Assembly (NCBI RefSeq): GCF_001661265.1
Contig: NW_017567007.1
Span: 51,476-115,475, forward strand
DNA: 64,000 nucleotides
Direction: 5' to 3'
Source: Saitoella complicata NRRL Y-17804
Taxonomy: Eukaryota; Ascomycota; Saitoellomycetes; Saitoellales; Saitoellaceae
The stretch's first letter is position 1, and every line of letters starts with the position of its first letter. The notes below the pieces were generated by a model, which worked only from the letters and a program-made list of their open reading frames with translations, did no database searches and was not told where the DNA came from. Shown piece by piece: positions 11,101 to 20,942 of this stretch. Position numbers and translations under genes: made by a program.

Positions 11101-11623
11101 GGGTCATGGACAACCGGCAGCACTTGATCATAACCTCATGCCACACGAGCCTACTCAACAACAGCAACTCGAACAGCAAGGCGACGCAATTCAATTGCAA
11201 GCGGTGCAAGAGTATGCCCAGCAACTGGATCCTAACCATCAATACGACCCTAACATGCAGTACCACCACGACCCTACGCAAGACATGCAGATGAACTTTG
11301 GCGTGGATGGACAGGTTATGCACGGTTTCGAGCATCCCTACGTGGATTATACGCATCATCACCAGCAATTGGGTGTTGGTGGTGATGAAGGTGATAAATA
11401 CAACCTGGAGAATATGGATCCGGCGTTGCAGGCTGCTGCGCAGGAGGTACATGAGCCTGTTGCGCATGTGGAGGTGATGCATCAAGAACATGGACATCAT
11501 GAAGTGCAGGGTGGTGAAGTGCATCACCCCGAGGAGTACGTTCACCACCATGAGCAGCAGGTGGAGGAGGTGCATCAGGAGGGTCATCTTCCGGTGCACG
11601 CGATTGACCCTAGCTTGCAGTGA
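8136..11623 (+). CDS. TBF1: Telomere-repeat-binding factor (Tbf1/Taz1/TRF-like, TRFH + telobox Myb)
   Basis: A 1144-residue protein made from a 4-nt first exon (ATGG, 8136-8139), a 53-bp intron (GTAAGC...TTCAG) and one long exon from 8193; the in-frame region upstream of 8270 has no other ATG, which is why I chose this start. Residues about 190-420 form a helical block (…FFHLNEHFLDVFVPDG…, LFLDLKTQAYI) that looks like the TRF-homology dimerisation domain of fungal Tbf1/Taz1. A long Gln/Pro/His-rich linker follows. Residues about 795-860 are a single Myb/SANT repeat (RRHWSKEEEDALFAGLDALKG...HWSQIL) ending in a VQLKDKARNLK telobox signature, the hallmark of TTAGGG-binding Myb proteins. The C-terminus is Gln/His-rich. 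Such proteins bind telomeric or subtelomeric TTAGGG repeats and some promoters. Confidence is high for the DNA-binding domain, moderate for choosing Tbf1 over Taz1. Confidence 0.82.
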
Positions 11624-12049
11624 AGAACTTGAGGAGAATATGTCGATCAACACGGGCACTTACAGCGGGTTTGAATGGTACCCGCCTTTTAGCGATCGGG
11701 CGTTTCTGGATTTAGATATGGAGTCTTGAATTTTCTTGTCTGGGATGATGTATAAATACACATATACCTTCTTAGAAAGACATTGACCGTTCGTTCCTTC
11801 TCAAAAAACAGGATGTGGATGCGGATTCTTGATTGTCGATGTCTCAAGGTTCGTCTACGCGCACGGTCCGCCAATCGCGCACCGTTGTTCAGTACAGTAC
11901 AAAGTGTATGGTCACAGGATAACCTGAGCACGCGCACGCATACGTATGGAAAAAGCGGCACGAGAGCGATGGTTGAGTCACGAGTTTGTATTGTCGTGTA
12001 TTTAAGGGCGTGGACGCGTCGTTCATTGCCCGTCAATTGTTCTTGAACC
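11624..12049. other. Intergenic: 3' end of TBF1-like gene and promoter of the ammonia-lyase
   Basis: No gene seen. An AT-rich tract with tataaata near 11750 may belong to 3' processing signals, and a GTATTTAAGG motif about 50 bp before the lyase ATG may be its TATA-like element. Confidence 0.4.
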
Positions 12050-15000
12050 ATGCCGAACTCGACACTACTCGCAGAATTTGCAGCCAGGCTCAAGTCACCT
12101 GGCCTTGAGAACGGAGACCGCAATGTTGTACTGGATGGCAATTCGCTCTCTCCTGGCGTCTTATACGATGTTGCCCACTCGGGTGTTCGCGTCTCTCTGT
12201 CGCCGCACACGAAGGCCCCTGTTGACAACTGTGCCCAATGGCTGGAGGAGCAACTTGCCAAGGGCGAAGTCATCTACGGCGTGAACACTGGGTTCGGTGG
12301 TAGTGCAGATACGAGGACGAAGGATACATGGGGTCTACAGGCGTCGCTTATTAGGCACCTTAATGTCGGCGCATTGGAGGGTGGGAAGTTGGATGCAGCG
12401 GACGTCAGAGCAGCAATGTGCATTCGCGTCTCGTCCGCTCTTCATGGCGCTAGTGCGGTCCGTTGGTCGACAGTTCAGGTGATGGAGACAATGCTCAATG
12501 CCGGGGTTACGCCTGTCATCCCCCTTCGAGGCTCTATCTCAGCAAGTGGTGATCTTATCCCGCTGAGCTACATCGCTGCTGCTCTGACTGGGAAGAATGG
12601 CTCGTTCTGTGATGTCCGTGGGAAGTCGGATCCGGTGCCTTCCTCAGACGCTTTGGCGGCGTTGAATGCTGGGCCCTTGACGCTGAGTCCGAAGGAAGGC
12701 CTTGCTATTGTCAATGGGACGAGTGTTGGCGCTGGTGTTGCGAGTAATGTTTCCGTAGAGGTTGACAGTCTGCTTGCTGCTGCCACCATCGCAAGTGCAC
12801 TCGTGATGGAAGCCGTCGGATCTGAATTTGCCGGTGAGCCATCGGCCACGGTGTGCGGAAATAAGGACATAGAGGGTGTATTCAAGGTATTGTTGCTTTC
12901 TCCTGCTAGTTGGAGAGAGTTGCGCAAGGAGATCACGGGAGGATACCCCCGCAACGGGCGCGAGAAGGTCTCACTAGCAACAGTGTCCTCGTTTCTCACG
13001 GCTGCTCTGCATCATCTCAACACAGCTATGGCAACCCTAACCATCGAACTCAACTCCGTTACGGACAATCCCCTCTTCCATCCCCAAAGCAACACGACCC
13101 TCCACGGTGGGAACTTCCAAGCGATGGCCGTGACTCGTGCCGTTTCCTCCCTCGCCACCACCCTCGTCCTCCTCGCCGAGCTGCTTTACGCATTACACGC
13201 TTCGATGGTTAACCACGACATCAGTGGGCTCACCCCAAATCTTGCATGGGGTGACCCCAGCCGAGATTTTGGAATGAAGGGTGTTGATATTGCGATGTGT
13301 GCGTTGCTGAGTGAGATCCAGTCTCTTGCTTCTGGAGACGTTTCAAGCCATATCCGGTCGGCGGAGTTGGATAACCAGAGTGTCAATTCGATGGCTCTTG
13401 TTGCTGCGAGGAAGGCGAGGGAGATGACGAAGTTGGTCAAGATCATGGTGGGTTATGTGCTGCTTGAGGCATGTCAAGCCCTTGATCTCGCGAAGAAACG
13501 CAAGTTGTTCCTCACTGCGGCTTCGGAGTTCGTTGTAGATAGGGCCAGTCGCTGCTTCGAAACGCATCCCGCAGTATCTGCTCAGCTTGAGAAGACCTTT
13601 ATCCTGCAATATGAGGCTACAAAGACTATGGATGTGCGAATGAGGATGGAACACATCGCCGCGAGTATTGTGCCTCACCTTATCCAAACTTCCTCTAATG
13701 CTGAACACATTCACGAGCTACTCCAAGGCACCTGGAAGAAGAACACTGCGGCAGTATTGGAGCATATGTGGTCGTCACTCAAGAGATCTGAAGCGAATGG
13801 GTCGATACCGTTGTCCCCTGTTATTCAGCCTCTTCTCGCTAGAATTTACACCCACATCCGTGATGATCTGGAGGTTGATACCCATGAGTTCGGTCACAGC
13901 GAGATCCCTCATGGTGCTGTAGTTGACATTATCGTCCGCGAATTGGCACCGAAGCACGGAAGATTGGCGGTCGAAATCGCTGAGGTGATTGCTGCAGCTG
14001 TATCGACGGCACCATCATATACTAATGGCTCAACGAACGGCCATACCCCTAGCGGACGTCTTCCTTCTCCTGATGTGTCCGCCCATGACGAAATTGCGGC
14101 TTCTTCCGCTAATCTTCTGAAGATCTCTCAAATATCTACTGCACTGGCAGCCGAAGCCCTCCTCGGCACCATTGAGTCTTACGACCCAAAAGTACACGCC
14201 CTACGTCCTCATCCAGGCCAAATCCGCGTCGGCGCCAATCTCACCCGTTTGTTGAAAAGTTCTCGCCTCATCCACCAGCACACGCCGGACGCGGACTTGA
14301 GCTTGGGTGATCGCGGCCTAAGTGGACCGAGGGAACTCAAGCAAGACCGCTACGCACTCCGTACAGCACCACAATGGATCGGACCGCAGATGGAGGCATT
14401 AGAGATTGTGATTGGAGTTTTCAGTGATCCCGATGCCTCTGACATCGCGAGGATTTGCGCGCTTGATGGCGTGAGAGCTTGTGTGCAGGCACTTTGCCGG
14501 TTAGCGATGGCGCAATTGACGGAGATCATGACCGATTCGATGAATAAGGGATTGCCGCACAGTCCTGAGGCGGGTATCTCGGACCAGCATCAAGCAGAGG
14601 GGACGATGGCGAAGCTTGAGTTGCTCTCTGCGCCGTTACTCTCCCACATGCAAAACGGGGAAATCAACAAACTCGATACACTCGTTCAACAATCTATCCG
14701 CACTACTACTGAGGCTTTGACGGCAGCGAAAGAGATATTTACGGCACATATGTATGCGTGTGTGAGGGCGGTTGAGCAAAGGGTGATGTTGGAGGAGAAA
14801 ATCACTCATATTCAGACAGCAGTGGAAACACGATACGGAGAATTGCTGCCGGGGTTCACTCAACAAGCTCTTGGCACGATCAGACAGATTTTACAAGCTT
14901 CGTCGCGACATGACGAAAGCATGTTGGTGAATGCGTTGTCCAGTTTGTTACTACTTCATGTCGACATCTCGATTCCGGATGAGGAACCTCCTACGATTGA

Positions 15001-15247
15001 TATCAGCAGGAAGAGTTTACAAGTACAGTCACGACTTTCTGAACTAAAGTCGGTGATATCAGAGGCCATGGCCACTTTCAAGAACGAAGCAGACGCGGGG
15101 GAATACGTCGGGGATGCTACGAGGGAGATGTTTGTATGCTTGCGTGGATTGTGTCAGGAGAGTGGAGGGCTGGAGGGGCTGAAGAATGTACCAGAGTTTC
15201 TTGAGGGGAAATACCTCAAGAAGGTGTTAGATGCGTGTTTGCCTTGA
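12050..15247 (+). CDS. MIO-type aromatic amino acid ammonia-lyase with split/tandem architecture
   Basis: A 1065-residue intronless member of the phenylalanine/histidine ammonia-lyase family; ordinary fungal PALs are about 700-750 residues. Module 1 (about 1-640) has the catalytic loop IYGVNTGFGG (Tyr76), the MIO-forming Ala165-Ser166-Gly167 in SISASGDLIPLSYIAAA, LAIVNG (Asn221), ELNSVTDNPL, HGGNFQ (351-356) and AELDNQSVNS (Glu438). The block that normally follows LAIVNG, containing HPGQ and QDRYALRT.PQ, is absent there and replaced by unrelated residues 262-315. That block appears instead at 719-780 (RPHPGQ at 719-724; QDRYALRTAPQWIGPQ from 765, Tyr768), followed by helices resembling the PAL core (LAMAQLTEIM...NKGLP, SIRTTTEALTAA) but with no TDNPL, HGGNFQ or MIO. 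I infer a fusion of two lyase modules with complementary losses. Family reaction: loss of ammonia from an aromatic amino acid; activity here is unproven. Confidence 0.8.
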   Translation: MPNSTLLAEFAARLKSPGLENGDRNVVLDGNSLSPGVLYDVAHSGVRVSLSPHTKAPVDNCAQWLEEQLAKGEVIYGVNTGFGGSADTRTKDTWGLQASLIRHLNVGALEGGKLDAADVRAAMCIRVSSALHGASAVRWSTVQVMETMLNAGVTPVIPLRGSISASGDLIPLSYIAAALTGKNGSFCDVRGKSDPVPSSDALAALNAGPLTLSPKEGLAIVNGTSVGAGVASNVSVEVDSLLAAATIASALVMEAVGSEFAGEPSATVCGNKDIEGVFKVLLLSPASWRELRKEITGGYPRNGREKVSLATVSSFLTAALHHLNTAMATLTIELNSVTDNPLFHPQSNTTLHGGNFQAMAVTRAVSSLATTLVLLAELLYALHASMVNHDISGLTPNLAWGDPSRDFGMKGVDIAMCALLSEIQSLASGDVSSHIRSAELDNQSVNSMALVAARKAREMTKLVKIMVGYVLLEACQALDLAKKRKLFLTAASEFVVDRASRCFETHPAVSAQLEKTFILQYEATKTMDVRMRMEHIAASIVPHLIQTSSNAEHIHELLQGTWKKNTAAVLEHMWSSLKRSEANGSIPLSPVIQPLLARIYTHIRDDLEVDTHEFGHSEIPHGAVVDIIVRELAPKHGRLAVEIAEVIAAAVSTAPSYTNGSTNGHTPSGRLPSPDVSAHDEIAASSANLLKISQISTALAAEALLGTIESYDPKVHALRPHPGQIRVGANLTRLLKSSRLIHQHTPDADLSLGDRGLSGPRELKQDRYALRTAPQWIGPQMEALEIVIGVFSDPDASDIARICALDGVRACVQALCRLAMAQLTEIMTDSMNKGLPHSPEAGISDQHQAEGTMAKLELLSAPLLSHMQNGEINKLDTLVQQSIRTTTEALTAAKEIFTAHMYACVRAVEQRVMLEEKITHIQTAVETRYGELLPGFTQQALGTIRQILQASSRHDESMLVNALSSLLLLHVDISIPDEEPPTIDISRKSLQVQSRLSELKSVISEAMATFKNEADAGEYVGDATREMFVCLRGLCQESGGLEGLKNVPEFLEGKYLKKVLDACLP

Positions 15248-15334
15248 GACGTGCTTATGCTTTAGTAGCTATGATCGGGATGATCGTTATTCGGTACAGT
15301 GCGGTACGTAATAGTAATAATGATAGTGCATATC

Positions 15335-16611
15335 CTATCTCCCACTCAACCACCCCGCCACAACCGCCCTCTCCCTCCCCCTCTCATCCCCCCACCCAAC
15401 AACCTCCCCAACAACCCTCTCAACCTCCCCCCTCCCCCTAACCCCCGTCATAACACCCCTCACCCCGGCATGACTTCTCACCATCTCCCTCAATTTCACA
15501 CCACACTCCCCTCCCGCCTCACGCCAGAAATACGAAATAGGCGAAACACCCGATAATGCCGCGACCGAGATGGAGAGGGATGTGGTTGCCGTGGATAGGG
15601 ATTCTGCTAGTTGGGCTGGGGGGCGGAGGGATTGGATCGCTGTCGTGATAGCCCTGAGTATCGCAGCGTCACTACCCGCTCTCCGTGCCCCGTCCAAGCC
15701 GCCCGCAAACTCCCGAACCCCAAACGCGACATACGCATCCAACGCGGTCAACACACTCTGCTCCACATGTGCCTGCGGCGCGAGGATTTTGAGGATGTGG
15801 AGGTTGGAGTGGATGAGAGCGGGAGGGGTTGAGGGTGTGCGGAGGGTGCGGGTGGAGTTTGTGAGGAGGGCGTGGTGGAGGGTGTGGAGGTGGGGGGTGT
15901 GGTGTGTTATTGGGAGGAGGGTTGGGAGGATTGGGTGAGTGCGGAGGAGGTGGTCTATGGGTGTTTTCTGTGTTAGCTTGGCGTTCATGTGGTTGTTTGG
16001 GGTGTGGGGGCCGACGTACTCAGTTCGGATACGGTCATTGCGACTTGTACCCCACTGTCGCCCTCGACTCCACTCTCCCCGACTTTTACTCCCTCGATTC
16101 GTCGTGCGAGGTAGAGATACCTCACGAGGACCCGCATCGCGACGACGATTTCTTGTAACCGTCTCGTTTCGTCGAGGAGCGGCGCAGCTTTGTCGTATGA
16201 GGCATGGACGCGATCGCGGAGACGGGTATGTGTTGATTGAAGTGTTTCGAGGGGTGTAGAGAGCGATTTTGCGGGAGCTAGAAGTGAGGCATTGGCGCGT
16301 GCGCCGTCGATGAGTTCGGAGTAGTGCGTGTCGACCTGTATTTCCCGTCACAGTCAGCCGACACGATCGCGACGCAAGCTGTCAGTTAAGTAGCAGGGAG
16401 ATACCTGGTCGCGAAGCATGCTCTCAACTTCCTCGATCATAAACTCGGCCTTCTTGAGGGGTACGGAGAGATCGATGGTGGTGTCTGATGCATCGTGTGT
16501 TGCCAAGATCAGTGAGTTTGCGTGGTTTGATGGAGCAAAGTCTGGAGCTGTTAGAGGAGTGAAGTCAGAGTATTGCGTTTTGAGGCGGAGGTGGAGGGGG
16601 AGGGGGGTCAT
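15335..16611 (-). CDS. COG5: Conserved oligomeric Golgi complex subunit 5
   Basis: Three minus-strand exons (16611-16405, 16335-16020, 15954-15335) join in frame to 380 residues; both introns have GT-AG ends (GTATCT...CAG and GTACGT...TAG). The N-terminal part (DFTPLTAPDFAPSNHANSLI) and the following coiled-coil stretch (LETLQSTHTRLRDRVHASYDKAAPLLDETRRLQEI in pieces, then RVLVRYLYLARRIEG) fit the Cog5 N-terminal helical domain. COG tethers retrograde vesicles at the Golgi; Cog5 sits in lobe B. The length is like yeast Cog5 (about 400) and shorter than the animal protein. The ATG at 16611 was chosen because the frame upstream has no other ATG. C-terminal residues are Arg/Gly/Glu-rich and less conserved. 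Confidence 0.7.
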
Positions 16612-16723
16612 TCTTGCTTGTTGTCTGGGTCCGTGCTGGGTTGGCTCGTACGTCGCGTTAGTCAGAGGGGGGTCCCGTCGCAACTCATTGTATTTTGTCT
16701 GTCCGTTTCGAAAACATCAACCA

Positions 16724-16796
16724 TCCCCCGTGGTCTAGTGGTTATGATGCCCCCCTAGTAAGGGGGTGATCGCTGGTTCAAATCCGGCCGGGGGAA
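16724..16796 (+). tRNA. tRNA-Thr (anticodon AGU)
   Basis: 73 nt fold as a cloverleaf: acceptor arms TCCCCCG and CGGGGGA with discriminator A, a D-arm TGGTCTAGTGGTTATGA, an anticodon arm CCCCC-CTAGTAA-GGGGG, and a T-loop GGTTCAAATCC. The loop CTAGTAA places AGT at positions 34-36, which decodes ACU/ACC (Thr) after inosine modification. No intron. A copy with the same sequence lies in the opposite orientation at 20870-20942, and 19 bp reaching from its upstream flank into the gene are shared. Confidence 0.92.
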
Positions 16797-17103
16797 TCTC
16801 CGTTTTGTGGTTATCCGCGGTTGAACACTCGTGAAACCGCATGATTTCCATCGCATTTCTCATCGAATTCACTTCTATTTTTGGCGTTGATCTCCGTCCA
16901 AGTCCGCACTCTGGTGTTTAGGCCCACGCCCCGACGTCACAAAGCAGCGTTGAGCTCAGGTTGCATACGGCCGCGGTAGGGACCACCCATAACAGATCGT
17001 CCAGTGCCAACTGAAAAAGACGACAGGACGGTATCTTGACAGTAGCTATATAGCATTCAGAGCTCTGGCTACCCGTATACTGCCACCGCGGCATCTTGCC
17101 AGC
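16797..17103. other. Intergenic between tRNA-Thr and APP1
   Basis: No coding potential recognised. It should contain the APP1 promoter; a tagctatatagc stretch about 60 bp before the APP1 ATG is a TATA candidate. Confidence 0.4.
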
Positions 17104-19592
17104 ATGCCTACCGTTCCATCGTTCCGGTCCTTTGCTTCCTCGAGGCCATCCTCGACTCCTGGGTCAACGAGACCGTCTTCGCCGGCACTGCCTGGAGTCT
17201 CTGAGTCTTCCGGCTCGCCATTACCTTCGATGGGTTCTTCATCAGCCTCGAGGTACAAACAGAAAGTCCTGAATTACATCAGCAAACGACCAATTTCCTC
17301 TGCTGCTATTCCTGCTGCAGCCGAAGTAGCGGAAGCAGTTATGAAGCTTCCGGAGCAAACTGGAGTCAATGTATCGAGTGCGTCTGATAATAGCAAGCTG
17401 GATGAGGATAGTGGGATTCCGGTGAAGGAAACTATGGTCGTTTTTCCCTCCTACGCACGGATCAAGAATGGTGGACCTAGTCACGAAGGTACGAGCATGC
17501 TCGGAACGATGAATGCCGTTCTAACATGTATGTAGGATGTAAAGAAATCGAAATCAACGTCCATGGATGGCTCTATGACGCTCCCGCCCGCACAAGCCGG
17601 AAAAGCCGCATCATCCTTTCGGTAGCACGGCAAATTGTCGGTCTACCGCCTCTCCCTACTGATTCGAAACGCAAATCGACAGATAGTAGCACGGCATCCG
17701 GCTCTGGTCCTTCACCTCTCTCACAAGGTTACTTCACTAATAACAGCGGAGCAAGCACACCCCGCGATGAACGGGAGCTGCTGGATCTCATTGAACTGAG
17801 CGATGAGCCTGAAGAAATGCTATCGTCTGAGTCTGTGACATCTTCGGGCGCCGCAACACCGAATGAGCCGGATGCGACGGGCATGTTCGACGTCGCGAAG
17901 GATCGAGGTACCGCAGCTGCTGAAGAAGCACGCCGGCATTCCATACCTAAGCGTGTGAACTCCGAGCCCCAAAGTCCACACGCGGAGAACGCACCTCGAC
18001 GAGTTGCTACAGAACCTACCAGAGAACCGAAACGAACATCGACCGAGAAGTATGCAAAGCACTTCCCAAATCTGGATTTGGTTACTTGTCATACCAATCT
18101 CGCATTCCGTCTCGCACCATTCATGAGTCGTCCTGTTGTTGGGCGTGCAGTGACATGCAAAGTTTTCGACGAGGAGGACAAATTGGTACACGAGCAAAGC
18201 CTCACCACCTCTGACGTTGGCCACTTCCTCGGCAAGGTCCGCGTGCCGATTCAGAGGGTGCAATCATCACGACTTCTGAAGTTGCGCATCTTCGATCAAG
18301 TTAACACGGAGTTGAAACAGACCAGCAAGTGCAAGATCGTGCCTGACAATGGAGTGAGTATTATTTCTGATATCGATGATACGATCAAGCATTCTGCTGT
18401 GACTGCTGGTGCGAGGGAGTTGTTCAGGAATACGTTTGTGCGAGACTTGAAGGGGTTGGAGGTACCTGGTATTCGTTCCTTGTATGGGAAGTTGGAGCAG
18501 ATGGGCGTTTCGTTGCACTATGTCTCGAATTCGCCATGGCAGATTTGGCCTGTGTTGAAGGATTTCATGGGTGTGGGTGGATTACCGGGAGGTTCCGTTC
18601 ATTTGAAGCAATACTCTGGTATGCTTCAGGGGATTTGGGAACCTGCCGCAGAAAGGAAACGCGCGAACGTGGAAGGTGTACTGAAAGACTTCCCTGGGAG
18701 GAAGTTCATGTTGTTTGGCGATTCTGGAGAACAGGATCTGGAGTTGTATGTCGAGATGGCGAATGAGTATCAGGGACAAGTCGTTGGAATATTCGTTCGG
18801 GATGTTACTACGCCGCAGGCTATGCTTGCTTTGGCGAAGAACAATCCGGCTTCCAGTGATATGTCTAGTACAGGGATAGTTGATCAGGTTCTGGGTTCAG
18901 CATTGAGTACGGGGGGCGTTCCGAATATCAACGTCGACAGTGCCAGCGATGTCAACAATATGCTCGACCCCGGAGATATAGGATTCGACCCGACAGAAGC
19001 AAACGCAAGGGCAGCGGAAAAGAAAATGTTGGAGAACCCGCCTCCGCCAATCCCACCGCTTTTGCCTCCGAGGGACAAGGTCGCTGGTGAAAGGAAGCCT
19101 GTGCATGCAAATACTGAGCCTGTGGAAAGTTCGTATGTACCTCCGCTGCCGCCGAGGAAAGCGAAGAGTATCAATGAGGTTGGTGCAGGGCCGGCGAGCG
19201 AAGTTACTGTTACGCCGGCTGGAGAGACGGTTGACAAGACGTCTACGACACATGGACTGGCGCAGCCGAAGACACCGAGACCGGTTATGTACCGCCGTGC
19301 GCACTCGGCTTATTCGTCCACCAAGAGTCTCTTTACCTCACCCGCCGAGAAGACGATGGAACAGCCCTCCCTCGTGACGTCACCAAACAAGAAGGTCGAA
19401 GCATGGCGTCGTCGCCTCGAAAGCGCAAGGTCCAGAATCCCGCAGGGCTGTGTCCTCGAAGTCTGGAGAAGCGGTAGTGACATCGAGGATGCTGTCGTTC
19501 AGCTTGCAGACAAATCCATCGAGAAGCAGAAAAAGGTCGCACAGTCTTCCCCACATGCAAGAGTCAAAGAAGGCAATTTGATTCACATTTAG
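17104..19592 (+). CDS. APP1: APP1-type phosphatidate phosphatase
   Basis: Two exons (17104-17488 and 17536-19592; 47-bp intron GTACGA...GTAG) give 813 residues. The catalytic centre is SDIDDTIK with Asp407 and Asp409, the DxDxT haloacid-dehalogenase motif. It is followed by GVSLHYVSNSPWQIWP, then PGRKFMLFGDSGEQDLELY and VVGIFVRDV, all standard for the APP1 catalytic domain. Upstream residues about 140-400 (EIEINVHGWLYDAP, and FMSRPVVGRAVTCKVFDEED) fit the conserved N-terminal APP1 region. The C-terminal part is proline-rich (PPPPIPPLLPPRD, VPPLPPRKAK), with potential SH3-binding sites like those that recruit yeast App1 to actin patches. The enzyme dephosphorylates phosphatidate to diacylglycerol at sites of endocytosis. 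Convergent with VPS24. Confidence 0.9.
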
Positions 19593-19804
19593 AGTTACGG
19601 ATGGGTTGCGACTGCAATTGGGTGTGTTAGGTATGCATATCATGTTGGAAATCGGCGTTCTCTTTGCTAAAAACGTGGGAGTTGTTCATTCTTTGTTATT
19701 TGCCTTCTTTCATCATGTTTCCGCTCATGTTCCATTCGTGTTCATCATTTGACGGATGCTTTGCTCAGCGTACAACCGCTCCTCGTAGCCAAAAACTATT
19801 GTCG

Positions 19805-20521
19805 TTATCCTTTCAATGCTTCCAATCTCTGTCTCATACCAGCCAATACGTCCTCCTCGTCTTCCTCTTCCTGTACGGGTTCTGGCTCCACAATCCTCCC
19901 CTCCGGGACCTTCGCCGCGTTGGCCAACTTTCCACCCACAACCTCTTCCAAAATCTTGTCAACTTCCTCATCAGCCTCCTCATCCAATTCCTCGTCCACA
20001 CCAAGCTCATCCAGCGTATCTCCAATCATCTCATCTATAATACCCGCCTTCGTCATCTCCATCGACATTTCGCGCATTTGTGCGGATATTTGGGGTAGGG
20101 AGACGAGTGTGTTGACGTCTTTCATGATTTTTGTCGAGGATCTTAAGCTGTTTGAGATTTTGTACGTAGCTGTCCATCACTGTCAGTCAACCAAGTTTTG
20201 TCAGTTGACGAAACCTATGGACATACCCATTTGTTCATTTAATTGCATCAGGACGCTTCCAACTAAGGCTTTACTCCTACTGACTCTTTCGCTTTCCTTT
20301 CGTGCTCTGACGATTTCTCGTGCTAAGGTCTTCTGCGATACGACATCGCTTGGCCGTGTCTTGGCGGTTTGCTTGAGGAGCCGTTTGGTCTTGGATTCAG
20401 CAAGGGAGATAGAGTTGAGCTGCTTTTCGAGAGCGCGCTGCTCGGCACGAAGCTGAGTCGACCATTTCCGGTGAAGTTCTTGTGGTGTTGGCTTGAAGAA
20501 GAAGCTGCGGATGGTCTCCAT
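19805..20521 (-). CDS. VPS24: ESCRT-III subunit Vps24/CHMP3
   Basis: Two minus-strand exons (20521-20227, 20169-19805) join as NEQMATYKISNSLRSSTKIMKDVN, giving 219 residues. The intron is 57 bp with GTATGT...CAG ends. The basic N-terminus (RSFFFKPTPQELHRKWSTQL, then RALEKQL), the long helices and the acidic second half (EELDEEADEEVDKILEEV) are typical of Snf7-domain proteins, and the length matches Vps24 (about 220). The tail …DVLAGMRQRLEALKG resembles a MIM1 peptide that binds the Vps4 MIT domain. It assembles with Snf7 and Vps2 to bud and sever endosomal membranes. Confidence 0.9.
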
Positions 20522-20869
20522 CGCTGATTACCGGAGGGAAGAAGGACGAAGGTTTGTACTATAGGGTGGAGCCGATTGAAAGCTTAGACTGTGAATAATG
20601 ATTACTGGATCCTGAAAACTCTTCCCCTGCTAGAAACTGAAGACAGGAAGGTTGACGTTTATGATCTGGTGTTTATGCTGTCGCGTATCGATAGTCGGCG
20701 TCGTACATGCGTCGACGTCAGTCTAACTGAGGGTGGGGAAGTAACGCAGTCGTAGGAAAGCGATGAAACTCCGCAGTCATGTTCACGGAGACACAAAAGG
20801 AAAGCCTGTCAGATAGAAAGCGAGCAGCTTGGCGCATCTGCCCAAACAGCGAGACAAGAAAAAAGTGAT
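20522..20869. other. Intergenic between VPS24 and tRNA-Thr
   Basis: No gene seen. Upstream region of VPS24; nothing else recognised. Confidence 0.4.
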
Positions 20870-20942
20870 TCCCCCGGCCGGATTTGAACCAGCGATCACC
20901 CCCTTACTAGGGGGGCATCATAACCACTAGACCACGGGGGAT
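20870..20942 (-). tRNA. tRNA-Thr (anticodon AGU), second copy
   Basis: The reverse complement of this stretch is the same 73-nt cloverleaf as at 16724-16796, with anticodon loop CTAGTAA. The shared sequence starts upstream of the gene (aaacatcaaccatcccccg in both, which includes the first bases of the acceptor stem), which points to duplication with flank rather than independent origin. Confidence 0.92.

Noticed and set aside
10349-11659. 436-codon minus-strand frame over the telomere-binding protein gene
   Set aside because: Leu/Arg/His-rich antisense of the Gln/His/Pro-rich coding strand; no recognisable domain.
16724-16796. tRNA as Glu or Asp type because of its D-arm (GTGGTCTAGTGGTTA)
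   Set aside because: The anticodon loop is CTAGTAA, giving AGU (Thr); the D-arm resemblance does not decide identity.
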